Shown: positions 20,616 to 31,699 of the stretch, piece after piece
How the letters are laid out: every line of letters starts with the position of its first letter
Numbering within the stretch: the stretch's first letter is position 1
From: Phytopythium helicoides
Lineage: Eukaryota > Oomycota > Peronosporomycetes > Pythiales > Pythiaceae
Direction: 5' to 3'
Length of the DNA stretch: 64,000 nt
NCBI GenBank assembly: GCA_024867545.1
Contig: JANFNE010000006.1
Span: 1,262,001-1,326,000 of the forward strand
Notes under the pieces: model-generated
Told to the model about the DNA's origin: nothing
The model's input: the letters and a program-made list of their open reading frames with translations, nothing else
Database searches by the model: none
Made by a program: the position numbers and the translations under genes

Positions 20616-22482
20616 TTATCCCGCAGTGGCAAACTCCTTGAGAAGAGAGATGGGGTTCTTTGGTCGGTTTTGCACACTTTTGCAGATCGCTATGTGCTGC
20701 TGGGCGCCTGAAGGCGCAAATTTGCGTTTACAGCACGGACAGAGCACAAGCGCTGCCTGGTGCTCTTTATAGCTTGCCTCCAGAGTGTGTGCATCGGTTA
20801 AAGACTTGTTTGTCTTCATTTTTCGCTGCGTTAGGCTGCGGCGCTGCTTCGACGCAGGAGATGTCGTGGGTTGACCAGCCCCTGTGCCATTAGTGTGGGT
20901 AGTTATCGTTGGGCTTCCGCGGCCCCATGAGCCCTCGTTGCCGAAAACACGAGGACACACTGATTCGTGCTTGGCAAGTCGACCCTCCGCAAAGCTCCGT
21001 CCGCAATAGCGGCACTTCTCTACTTCTACTGGGAAACTGTTCGCGATTTTGCTTCGTACACTGGGCGAACCATGTGAAATTGTGCCATTTCGAGCTGGGC
21101 GAAGTTTCTTTTGCCGCTGGCGCTGGCGCTCAGGTGAATACCTCTCAGGAGAATCCTTGCCACGAACGCCTTGCGATCCGTTTCCTGATACGTTTCGCCG
21201 AGCTTTGACCTTGTCTGGTCCCAGGACTTTTTCTGGGGAAGGAGTACTTGGTCGACGGCGCAACAGGGTGAGATTATCCTGCAACTTGTCCGACAAGGGT
21301 ACAGGCGTTGCATCTGGGAATGACGAGGCATAATGCATCGAACGTAGAGAGGAATCCTCGGACAGAATGGTGAGCATGCGTTGGAAGCCACGATAAAGTG
21401 ACGTCGACTGATTCTTGTGATAGGTGAGTGTCTTGCACTCCTGGAAATGGTCTTGAAAACGGTCGGGGTCTTGCCGTAAGCCGCAGAAACAGCAAAAGAG
21501 GTGATGCTGGTCCGCGATCGAGCCAGGACTCGCACTTGACAAGGAGTGATAGCCCAAACTCTGGCTGGACACAGCCCGATGAGGCGTCGCACTTCCATTA
21601 TCAGGCGACCGGGGGCGAGAACTAGCACGAAACTTTGGTGGTCTGTCTCAGCAGTGAGCATGTCAGCAGTAGAAGCAACAAATGATCTAAGAGGTGAGCA
21701 TTACAGTACCTGTTCCACGATGACTCACGGGTGCGCCGGTTGTAGTAGTATACCCGGCCCTTTGCGGTGTACGCCTCTTGCCACTCGTCGTCTGCCTGTT
21801 CCACCTGGTTGTCCGCCTCCTTCTCCGTGTTGGTGGTCTCTTCCGTCTTCGTAGCTGTCTCTCCTTCCGCTTCCGGCCTCTCACTAGTGCTCTCCGCAAC
21901 AGTTGTCGACTCTTGATGATGCTCGTGCTCGCTCTGCTCGTCGTCCTCTCTTTCCTCCTCCTCCTGGTCGTCCCCACTCTCGTCCTCGTTGGCAGCCGCC
22001 TCTGCGCTGCTCAGCAGGTTCCTGCTCGGGGAGTTCAGGGACCACCTCGCCTCCATGGCCTCCTGCACAAAGTCAAAGTAGTGCGGCTGCTGCGCGTCCG
22101 CGCGCGTCCAGTCCTGCTTGAGCTCCTCCTCGGGGTCTTCCTCGTCCTCCTCGTCCTCCTGTCCGTCCGAGCTCTGGTTCAGAATGCTCAGCGCCGCGCG
22201 CACACTCGCCTCGACCTCCCCCATGGCCGCGCTCTGCCTGCTCTCCGACCCCAGCGCCGCGAGGTGCGCCTCCATCCAGTCGTCCTCGTCCTCCTCGCCG
22301 TCCTCGCCGTCCTCCGTCCGCTCTCGCTCCTCCTGGCGCCGCAAGGCGTCGTAGCGGTCCGCTAGCCTCGCGAGCGCCTGGTCCTCCATCTCATGTGACG
22401 TGTGCAGCTCCCCCGCGCGCCATGCGGCGTCGCCCTCGCGCTCCACGGCCCACCGCTCGTCAGCCGCCGCGGCGGTCTCCAT
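20616..22482 (-). CDS. WW-domain protein with C-terminal C2HC zinc fingers, 2 exons (599 aa)
   Basis: Exon 1 (22482-21710) begins with a charged, Glu/Asp-rich region and ends inside a WW domain: WQEAYTAKGRVYYYNRRTRESSW. The intron 21709-21643 splits the domain, and exon 2 (21642-20616) resumes with the missing PP of the WxxPP end. Without this splice the WW domain is cut off and exon 1 would run into a stop. Exon 2 carries two ZC2HC1-type fingers: CRYCGRSFAEGRLAKHESVC (around residue 475) and CPCCKRKFAPSGAQQHIAIC (around residue 555). A further CCFCGLRQ..HFQEC motif lies near residue 290. WW domains bind proline-rich ligands; C2HC fingers of this family bind RNA or proteins. It is divergent from the RNA-binding gene that starts 166 bp away. 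Confidence 0.85.
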
Positions 22483-22648
22483 CTTCCTCTTCCAAAAGTT
22501 TGAAAAAAAAAAAATGGCGACCGATTAGAAGCCCCTAGATGTTGAAGTTTGTATGTGAGAACCGGTATTCCACCGGTATTTTCATCGGTTGGGAGGCCAG
22601 CCACCGCCCCAATCCACCGAACGACACGCCCCGCGAGGCAGCAGCAGC

Positions 22649-23563
22649 ATGAGCAGCCGAGGCGCCAGCTCCTACGGCCCGCCGAGCGACCGCGAGCGCC
22701 GCGAGCGCCGCGACGAGCGCCGAGGCGACGAGCGGAGGGATGAGCGGCGCGGAGACGAGCGGCGCGGCGTCGATCGGCGCGACCGATCGCGAGAACGAGG
22801 CGATCAAAGAAGCGGCGATCGGGGCGGCGGGGTGAGGGCCGAGGAGGACGAGAGCGCGCAGCCAAAGGCGAGCGGGACGTGGGACCCGGTCAAGGAGGCG
22901 GAGAACGACCCCACGTGGGCGCGCATCTACATCTCGAACCTGCCGGACGACGTGACGAGCGACGAGCTGCAGGAGATGTTCGGCGCGCTCGGCGTTGTGG
23001 CGCGCGAGAAGCAGAAGCGCGGGTACAAGGACCAGTGGCCGTTCAAGATCAAGGTCTACACGGACGACAGCGGACGCCCCAAGGGCGACGCCGTGCTCAC
23101 GTACGAGGACTCGAACGCCGCGCGCACCGCGCCTTCGTTCTTTGACGGTGAGGTGGAGTGCTGTCCTGTGTGTGTTTGGAGGTGGAGGTGGAGGTGGTGG
23201 AGAGATTGCACGCGCTGACGCAACGATGCAGGGCAAGACATGCGCGGCAAGAAGATCAAGGTCGAGCTTGCCGGGAAGCCAGAGCCGCCAGTTGGAGGAT
23301 GGATGGGTGGAGGCGGAGGTGGATACGGGGGCGGCCGTGGAGGTGGGGGATTCGGCGGCGGTGGCCGGCGAGGAGGCGGTGGTGGTGGCAGTCGCTACGG
23401 CGGCGGTGGCGGCGATAGATACGGTGGCGGCGGCGGTGGCGGTGACCGGTATGGAGGTGGTGGCGGTGGCGGAGGCTACAGTCGCTACGGGGGAGGTGGC
23501 GGTGGAGGTGGAGGTGACCGAGACTACCGTGACCGATCGGACCGCCGGCATCGCCCCTACTAG
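22649..23563 (+). CDS. FUS/TAF15-like RNA-binding protein: RRM with arginine- and glycine-rich flanks, 2 exons (276 aa)
   Basis: Exons 22649-23147 and 23232-23563 join in the middle of the RRM. The N-terminal ~75 residues are Arg/Asp/Glu repeats (RRDERRGDERR). The RRM follows, with RNP2 ARIYISNLP (around residue 92) and an RNP1-like GDAVLTYED, then FFDG-QDMRGKKIKVELAG, the last strand of FET-family RRMs. The C-terminal ~90 residues are Gly-rich with SRYGGGG/DRYGGGG repeats and a RDYRDRSDRRHRPY* tail similar to the RGG/DRYGG region of TAF15. The RanBP2-type zinc finger of animal FET proteins is absent. Likely a nuclear RNA-binding or splicing protein with a disordered, phase-separating tail. 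The first in-frame ATG after the leader was chosen. Confidence 0.85.
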
Positions 23564-24251
23564 GTGTTGCCTTCGCTTGGGCTCTCCGACCACTCACTCC
23601 TTCATAGCAAGAGACAGCGACAACGATAGCTTTACACACATCTTCCGTGCGATCGTGCCTCTAATCAGGTTCCTGTACTGCTACAACATTGCCTATCACG
23701 GGACTATTGGTTGCCTTGCTTGCGGCTCACAGCGAGTAGAAAGACGTCGTGTGTAGATCTATGCACAAGTTCAAAATCACCTTAATGTTGGATGAAACAG
23801 CGAAGCCAACTTGAGCACGGCGCACCAAGATCTGATCAGATGGGGGAACATAATCTACAGCAACTGCATACGCTGATCACACTTTCTGCGTCTAGCAGTC
23901 AAGTGTCTTGGCACGAAACCGATTGTAGCAATCCCATGTTGGGCAAGCTGCCCCATGACTCCAAAATGGCAACACTCCCTCAACATCCTTATTGTCCCCC
24001 GGCAGTTGTTGTCACTTGTCGAATCTATTTCCATTGGCTACGCATCGATCATTAGTGGCACCAAAGCGATCTTGCAGACGCATTTCTTTGCTCATGACTA
24101 ACGCGACGAGGTAACTTTTACTTCGCTTCAAGCAGATACCCGGTCTCGAATGGATGTATCCTCTTTTAGATCTCACAGCAAAGCCGTTGTACAAATCGCT
24201 GCTGTGGCTCACTGCAGCACATTTCAACTTGCCAAAGACTTCATAAGACCC
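23564..24251. other. Intergenic region upstream of the GPCR gene
   Basis: About 690 bp. It contains the 3' flank of the RNA-binding gene and the promoter of the GPCR. The frame of GPCR exon 1 is open from 24150, but the added 34 residues would place the signal peptide internally, so they are probably untranslated. No repeat or RNA gene seen. Confidence 0.45.
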
Positions 24252-27200
24252 ATGGCGGGTCGCTCCAGACGGCAGCTATGGGCAGTATTGCTGGTTTCTG
24301 TAGCTGTGATAGCTCAGGTCACAGTGGCAGCTTTCTTCGCGCCAAATCGATTCTTGGGGACATGTTTGACCGAAGCATGGGTCGAAGCCAAGGAAATAGA
24401 GCTCAATATTTCTGCATCAGCACGTGATCCCTCGACCAAGCAGCTGCTCTACCCTTTCCTACACGCAGCGTTACCTGGACCTCGATACACGGTACGATTG
24501 ATACTTGATCGCAGTTCCTGTCGATGACTAGATACTCACATCAAAGACTCGAACAGCTCTTAGATTCAAGAACGTTCAACAGCTCAGCTTATACGCCTAC
24601 GTGCATTCCCAGCTCAGAGCAAATATTCGGCCCTGACGCCGAAGTCGACCCAAACACAGGAACAGTTATCAGCGTTGGGCATGTTGCCGGCTCCGTTGTG
24701 CTCGAGATCAACGAAGGAGCAGTTCATCGACTCAACACTATGATTTTTGCTATCATTGCGTCCGAACTAGTAAGTGTGGAGATTTTGCATGCGTGTTCCG
24801 ACTGAAATGAACTCACTCGTTCTGATCCTACTCGGTCAGATCGGATACAATGTGTCCATCTACTATGCTCCTGCCTCCATGACACTTGAGAAGCGGCTCT
24901 CTCTCACGGATCCTCAAGCACTCTGTACTCCTGTCCACGCAAATGTGGCTGTTTCAAACAAACTTTCAATGTCGAAGCATAGGTGGGCTGTCCTAGGCGA
25001 CCTCGGGAACCGAATCATCCGCGGGATATACACGCCACAGAATTTTATTCTTGATGGAGAGATTGGGACTTCTTTTCCTGAGAAGTTTGACGCTGATTTT
25101 TGGCGTGATTACATCCGCAGTGATGTGTTGATTGGCGAGCTCGCAGAGTCGACTTTGCGCAACAATTCGCGATACTTCCCGCCAAACGCGGTATATTGCA
25201 AGGATGGTGTCAATGGCTGTCGTCACCATTGCTCGAAAAATTACGCTTGCACTCTTCGCGAAGAAGTACACGGGAAAGAATGTTTGGTGATCGTTGCTAC
25301 TCAGTCGAGCGCTACACGCGCATACTACCCAGCTATGATTGCCAATCTAGGGATTCCTGCGTATATTTGTTACATCGGCAGAACTGGGTTGCAGTCCTTT
25401 GCACTCGATATGTTAGCGCAACGGCGTGGTGTACTATTTTACATGGACTACCCAGACGAGTTTCACTTCAAGTTCCCAGATACCTTCAAGCGTGTGTTGA
25501 TGCCAAAAGGATCCGCTGCTGATATTGCAATGAGTACAGGAACTTTTGGCGAGAATGGCTATGGCGAACCGACTAGCAACCCCGTCCGGGTCGACCCTTT
25601 TGAGTACACAATGGATAAAGTGACGTCTTACAACATACTGTCGGACAGCGGTAATGCTCCTTTGCGAGATGTATTTACTCGAATTCGCCTCCCAGACACT
25701 GACCTCGAAAATATCTTGACCCGCTATGTTACTCTAACGAATACCTCGACGCAACAATCCGAGGACCCGCACTTTGATGCAGCATGTTCTTGGATTCGTG
25801 ACAACTACGATACTTGGACTGATTGGATGCTCAATCCACTCCCGCTTTGTGCAGTTGCAAACCACATGTCGTACTTCATATCTGGATGCACAGAAGATTC
25901 TCCCAGCCGAGAGATTTCGTTTGGCTGGACAGTCCCAGACCCCACCAATAACACCAGCCCATTCGATTGTGACGGCGGTCAAATGGTGCTACCCTCTTCA
26001 TTACAAACAAGTCGATCGTGTGAGTGGCTTGAAAACAATAACGAAACCTGGCTCGATTGGATAGCAGAACAACCTATGTGTGATTCCACATTTTTTTCCT
26101 ACACTGTCGGGGAGTGTACCGCAAACAACAAGAGACAGATAAGCTTTTATTGGCTACTGCCAATGCCCAGCAATGAGACAACATCTCTCGAATGTGAAGG
26201 TGAACTCCCAGCAGATGTCGAAGTTGACTGCGAGTATGTGTCGACGCGATCTCCAATGTACTTTGCGATAGCAGTAATTACATCGCTTCTTGGAGGAGTA
26301 ACTGCTATGAGCTTCGTCGAGGTTTTCCGACACCGCGATGTACCTATTATTCGGCGATCTCAGTACGAGTTTCTGCTAACCATGCTACTTGGCTGCCTTC
26401 TGGTGTGTTGCGCCATTTTACTGTACGCAGGAGAGCCAACAGACTCGTTATGCGGAGCGCGTCCAGTCATCATTTCAACAGGTTTTACATTGGTGTTTGG
26501 CTCGCTCATCGTCAAGACACTCCGAGTGTACCGAATTTTCAATTCGAAGAGACTCAAGCGCGTTGTATTGCCCATTTACGTTATGTTCAAGATCCTCGCG
26601 GGGTTTCTGTTTATCGACACAGCCGTGCTGACTGTGTGGTTTGCCATCGATTTCCCTTCAGCCGTTCAATCCACCGTTGAACTCACAAATATTGCAGCAA
26701 GCGTGAGCATCTCTCAAATCACTTGCTCCTCCTCACATTTTATTTTCAGTGGTTTGCTGATATTTTGGAAAGCCATCTTGTTGACAGCGGGATTGTACCT
26801 ATCATTCCTCGTTCGAAAAGTCTCGGTCGATTTTCAAGAATCGATTTGGATCTTTGCGTCCACAGTTGTCGTTGCGACAGCTTGCTTCATGATTCTTCCA
26901 CTCGCATACCTCGTTCCACTGCCGGCTGCAACATTTTACGTGTTCTTTGCGGCCGTGCTTTGGCTTGCTACTCTGTCCGTTGGGGTCCTCATGTTAGTAC
27001 CAAAAGTGCTTCGATATCGAGAGGTTGCCAGTAATACAATTGCATCTTCGACAAGCTCTGGTGATACAAATGACAACACCGGCGGCCACAAAAAAGAGCA
27101 AGGACTGACGTTATCCACGAGCAAGCGACCATCACCACTCGATCAACCAGGACCCAGAGTAGCTTCGCTTGGGCACAACGCTGCACGAGTAACGCCTTTA

Positions 27201-27287
27201 CATGAAATTCTTGCTGTGAGTCCATGCAGGAAGAAATCGCTCGGCAAGCGGACGGCAACACAGAGGTATATTGATGCTTCTAAGTAG
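24252..27287 (+). CDS. Class C (GABA-B-receptor-like) GPCR with a periplasmic-binding-protein-like ectodomain, 3 exons (966 aa)
   Basis: Exons 24252-24491, 24557-24769 and 24840-27287 join in frame. A signal peptide (RRQLWAVLLVSVAVIAQVTV) opens the protein. The ectodomain (to about residue 540) looks like an ABC-type glycine-betaine binding protein: an N-terminal lobe with SVGHVAGSVVLEINEG, a later segment with RGVLFYMDYPDEFHFKFP, and a terminal AACSWIRDNYDTWTDWM motif. Two Cys/Trp-rich units follow, CSWIRDNYDTW..C and CEWLENNNETWLDW..C, with several N-glycosylation sites. Seven membrane helices occupy about residues 640-900. The loop after the first helix reads FRHRDVPIIRRSQYEF and TM3 is followed by TLRVYRIFNSKRLKR, both typical of the 7tm_3 family (IIR.SQ., K..RV..IF). 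The C-terminal tail (about 75 residues) is Ser/Lys-rich. Probably a plasma-membrane nutrient or signal sensor. Confidence 0.87.
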
Positions 27288-27483
27288 TAAGCTAGAAAAG
27301 GACCACTCTGCATTTATGCATTGCAGTAAACAAGCTCAATATAACATTGTGGATGATTTTGCTGCCATGTATTGCTGGATGGTCCAAAGTTCAACGTTGT
27401 TTGTGGCTAATTTTACTGTGCCGAGTAACTCCCAACTTCGCCAGCACTCCAATCTGTGGAGTTATATTCCCCCAAATGCTCCA

Positions 27484-30400
27484 ATGGTTCAAAGCAGCGA
27501 GGAGCATGCAAAAACGAGGAATCGGCGCGAACGCCAGGCACTAGGGATCAGCATCTCGTCATCTGTGCTAGCGGCGCATGGTGCTGAAGTCAAATCATCC
27601 CAATCCGAATTCACCATCACCGATCTCCTAACTCAGTCGAGTAACTCAAAACAGAAGCAATTCAAGAAACAGAATCATGAGCGAGGGATGCTGTCATCTG
27701 TATCGGTACCAGCTCTTTCTCCAATTCGCGCAGCGATCGAAGGGCCAGAGACAACATCAAATACAAAAGAAGTTTCTACCTCTTCGATGATAGCCAACGA
27801 CACTCCAAATTCCAAAATCAAACCTCCTGAAGGGTTTTTGAGCAAGTTGCAACCACCAGAGAACGTGGAGCTGTTTGCCTATTCAAGCGCACTTTGTCAT
27901 AGGTTGACTGGTCGATACCTACCTACCAAGCTAATTCAGCAGAATCCAGGTGCTCAGCAAGAAGAAATTGCTCGAATACAGCGGCACCCAAAGCTTGTAA
28001 AAGCTATTGATACTATTCAGGTATTGTCGACACAATTCAAAGAGGTTGCCCGCGAGACAGTTGGCCATCGGAAAGAGCTAGGTCACACTCTCTTCCGTAT
28101 TGAAGAGAGCTATTTGAAATTATTCGAGTCGCTGCTCGAGATATCTCTCGGTATGTACTGGAACTACGAGCAGACCAGCAACGCTGAGCGCGCGGCCGAC
28201 AAAGCAACCATTGCTCACTGGCAGGAGATGTATGGGTGGAAGGTTGCAGAGTGCAAAAAGCTCACTCAACGACTGGAAGCAAAAGAAATATTTTGTCGCA
28301 CTCAAAAAGTTGAGATAGACGATATCAAGAAACAACTTGAGGATCTGGAAGACCAAGTGAAAGATCACCGCAGTCTCGAATCTCGAGTGCTCAATTTAAT
28401 GGATATTGAGACCGAGTTGCGTGCAAAAGAGAGGGAAATCCAAGCAGAATTACGTGAGCTTCAGGTATGCGTTTGCTAACATGTATCCGGGATTTCACTT
28501 CGAAGTTGACTTGTCTGAAATCAACATTTTTGTTAGCAACGATATACAGAGATGATCGAATACAGTCGAGTTCAATTAGAAGAGGTAGAGGAAGTGATGG
28601 CCTATGGCCATACAAGAGAGCTTACAAACTATGTACCTACCTATTGCAGACTCGAGCGCAGCAGAAAAGGATTGTGGAAGAGCTAAAGTAAGGTGTTCAA
28701 TGAGTTTGCAGATTCTCACTGAATATATGCTGATGCCGTTATTGGTTAGAAAATCGCTTCGAGAAAAGGAAAAGACGATACTAAAACAAGATGCTGCCAT
28801 CCGTGAGCTATCAGAAAAACCTGAGCCTGTTGAGTACTGCACTCGAACATCTCAGACAGAAGTGGATGATGACGGCCTGTGGGATGTTCAGGTGTGCTGG
28901 TATAACTTCGAGTGACTTGCTCTATCTAGTCAACTAAACCTTTTATCTGACTTTAGGACGGCATCCCACGATTTGTGTCCAAAACGGTTCTGCATCGGAT
29001 GATGTGGCGACGGTTCAATGCATTCGTCACTTGTAAGAATTGCGGTGGGAGACCGCTTCCACGTGTTGGGCGAGGGTCTTGTATGAACGGCCAGAGTGCG
29101 CAAAAAGAGCTGGATTCTAGTGAGGTAATATGCGCTGTATACTCTCTCTCTCTCTCTGAGCATATGCACACTTTGATTGCTTATAGATTGACTCACTTGC
29201 TCACCAGTTTGTAGATATTTGGTCTGTTAGTAGAGCGGAAAAGGTATCAAAGAAGAGGACAAGGCGCTTTGAGGGCATTGAGCAGCAATGGTAACGTCGT
29301 CTGGACCTTTTTGTTGCAACTCGGCATGTGCTGACGAGAGAATTATAGGGAACTGCCTGCACCGGTATTGCTCTTTCTTTCCAACTTGCCAAAATCTGTC
29401 ATGGCATTTCCTTTCTACAGTGTGGAGCAAGTAATCACTCAAATCGAGCAAATTTATGACGACAAGTTTATATCGGATCAAGTTGATGAAGCCGATGGTG
29501 TGGCTCAGGAGGAGTTACCAAAGTTTATCTGCGAGTACTTTTTGAAGTTGAATGAGCTCCGCCAGAGCGCCGAAATAGCTCTATACCGATTTCTTGTGTC
29601 AGCGAAGTGCACGTACCTCCGAAACACCCATATCCACTTGTTCGCACGCTTTGCAAACCTGCTAAGAAACGAACGGAGCTCAAGCAATAGTGACCAGGAG
29701 CCAGAGCCACCTAAGCAAAATCAGCCAACGCAATCTGGTAGTGGCAATCAAAACGTTGGTACCCATTATCTTGATAGAAGCTTCTTACGCGTTTTTCTGG
29801 CCGCACGACACTACTTGCTGCGAAAACCACCAGCATCTGCGTCTCCTAAAAGGAGTAAGAAGACGAAGTCAGATCTATCAGCTAGCAAGAAGCCTCAGAT
29901 TCGCGAGCTTCCCCACATCATCCAGGTTGACGGGCTAAAGAAGTGGGTACCACTGGATCATGCGATCGCAATCGTCAAGTGGTATCTTAGTTATCTACCC
30001 GATGATGAAGTAGTCGCGTATTGCCGACAGGTTCTCCTTCATCGATGAGTCAATTGTCTCTCCCATATGTCACTTTTTACTTACAATTATCTTCGCTTGG
30101 CAGGTTGAGTACAGCACTGCACTATACATAGGTGGCGCGATAACCGAAGTATCCGGCAATCGATTGGCTGTGCGAGCTGAAATGCGAAGAGCGATGCTAA
30201 TTAATGGAGCGGAGGCATCCTCGGTAGATAGTAATAGACACACGGAAGCAGGAGAAAGCAATCGGTCACACGTCAACCCAATCATCGTCGCAGACGTCCA
30301 CAAGGTTTTATTGCTGCTGATGACGGCTCTTGAGCAGCGACAAGCACTCATGGCGAAGGATTTGGTCGATCTGTTTGACAAGGTAATCACATCTGTGCTT

Positions 30401-30948
30401 GAACTCAGCTCTTTGATCATAGTCTAACATATTGCAAATGACAGGGAGATATCAACCATGACCGTGTGCTGTCACTTACAGAATTCACAAGTATCATTCG
30501 AACTCGAGTACCACACTTCAGCGATCGACGCGTGCTGCGCATGTTTCGTGAGGCGTTGATGGGTGGTGAAGATCAGTCATTCGCGCTGTCGATGGGGGCC
30601 TTTGTGCAAGTTTGCAGTGATCACGGACTCGTTTCGCTCCTCCCAGACGATCGCATGCGCGACCCATTCCAGCGATCCGTACCTAGTGTAGTAGCCTCTG
30701 GGGCAACAGGCAAAACCTTGGCATCTGCACTTGATGCGCTGACAGATCCAAAACGAGCTCGGCTATTGGTCTCACTGACAGAAACAAGGGAGTCAAACTT
30801 GGCTGTCACGAAAGAATCCCTAGCTGATCCACAAGACATCCCTGAAGAACTACCAGTGTCTGCTTGTATTGATTTTGGTGTAGAGTCCTCAACTTCTGCT
30901 AGAGCAGAGGAAGTAAGTGATGATGAAGGAGTCGATTGGGAGTGGTGA
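27484..30948 (+). CDS. Large coiled-coil protein with a single EF-hand-like loop, 9 exons (981 aa), family not recognised
   Basis: Exons 27484-28464, 28537-28584, 28650-28687, 28750-28891, 28957-29124, 29187-29290, 29349-30030, 30104-30382 and 30445-30948 join without a stop. The first ~110 residues are Ser/Lys-rich. Helical conserved-looking segments follow (VARETVGHRKELGHTLFRI, LLEISLGMYW), then a coiled coil of about 130 residues (KKLTQRLEAKE..KREIQAELRELQ). A C-terminal half includes HRMMWRRFNAFVTCKNCGGR, SIVEQVITQIEQIY-like helices and, across the last intron, DLFDKGDINHDRVLSLTEF, which reads as a calcium loop with D at positions 1 and 7. The tail is acidic, ending DDEGVDWEW*. The start at 27484 was preferred over an upstream open frame that overlaps the GPCR stop. 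Axonemal or cytoskeletal use is plausible but not shown. Confidence 0.75.
29141..29158. repeat. (TC)n microsatellite inside intron 5 of the coiled-coil gene
   Basis: A short CTCTCTCT run within 29125-29186, which is spliced out in the gene model. Confidence 0.7.
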
Positions 30949-30994
30949 AAGACTAGGAATGAAATTGCTCGTGTTAGTCTTTGGAATTAAGGCG

Positions 30995-31594
30995 CTAGTT
31001 GTGAGTAGGCACTTTAGAAATATCAGTCGGGTGGATGGCGACGTTAAGAGAGTTATTCTCGTTGAGGTCGGAGTGCTCTTGTTTCCCACTCCCGTGCTTG
31101 TCACGAATGTGTTTTGGCATTAACGCACGAGCTCGGTTGATAGCCACTACCGTAGCGATCTTGGCCAAGTCGTTCAATATCAAGGTGAAAAGCGAAAATC
31201 GATTTGTGTTGCACCCTGGGAAGTAGTCGGTTGCGCCACCGCAGGAGACTATGGATACGCCATTGACACCGCAGAATTGGTCGTAAAAAGCTCGCCCAGA
31301 CACCCACAGGCCAACCCATATTAGATCCGTAATAATCGAGATTGAAATGGCAAGCATGTGGAACGGCACAAGCTTCGGGTGGGACGCACTCCAGGTAGGG
31401 GTACAGCATGCGAGGCACCAAAGCGCAAGTGCAAAGTTGTAGCTCGGGAACGCCACATACGATAACTGCATAAGGAGGCTGCAGACTAGTTGTATCATGA
31501 CGAGTCGGCTGACTGCGAGCCACCATTTGGTGACTGGGATTGCTCCTGATTGCTCAGAGCCGCCTTTCTTCTTCACACTCTCACTTTGATTCAT
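30995..31594 (-). CDS. Small multi-spanning membrane protein (199 aa), unknown function
   Basis: A single frame with about four hydrophobic helices: SRLVMIQLVCSLLMQLSYVAF, FALALWCLACCTP, LVPFHMLAISISIITDLIWVGLW, and LFTLILNDLAKIATVVAINRA. The N-terminus is Lys-rich (VKKKGGSEQ) and the C-terminus is hydrophilic. Cys residues in the loop after helix 3 (FCGVNG..SCGGATDYFPGC) could form disulphides. I do not recognise the family. It converges with the coiled-coil gene (46 bp between stops) and lies back-to-tail with the TPR gene. Confidence 0.65.
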   Translation of the reverse strand: MNQSESVKKKGGSEQSGAIPVTKWWLAVSRLVMIQLVCSLLMQLSYVAFPSYNFALALWCLACCTPTWSASHPKLVPFHMLAISISIITDLIWVGLWVSGRAFYDQFCGVNGVSIVSCGGATDYFPGCNTNRFSLFTLILNDLAKIATVVAINRARALMPKHIRDKHGSGKQEHSDLNENNSLNVAIHPTDISKVPTHN

Positions 31595-31699
31595 GGTGAC
31601 TTTCGCTTCCGCTTTGAAAGTGGAGCATCTTGCAAAAGCAAAACATATCGACCAAGAATAGCACCAGCATCTTGAGCTAAAGGTGTCACGACGACATCA

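Noticed and set aside
24492..24514. A 23-nt intron between GPCR exons 1 and 2
   Set aside because: A 65-nt alternative (24492-24556) keeps the same frame with a proper CAG acceptor and matches the other intron sizes, so no unusual mini-intron is needed.
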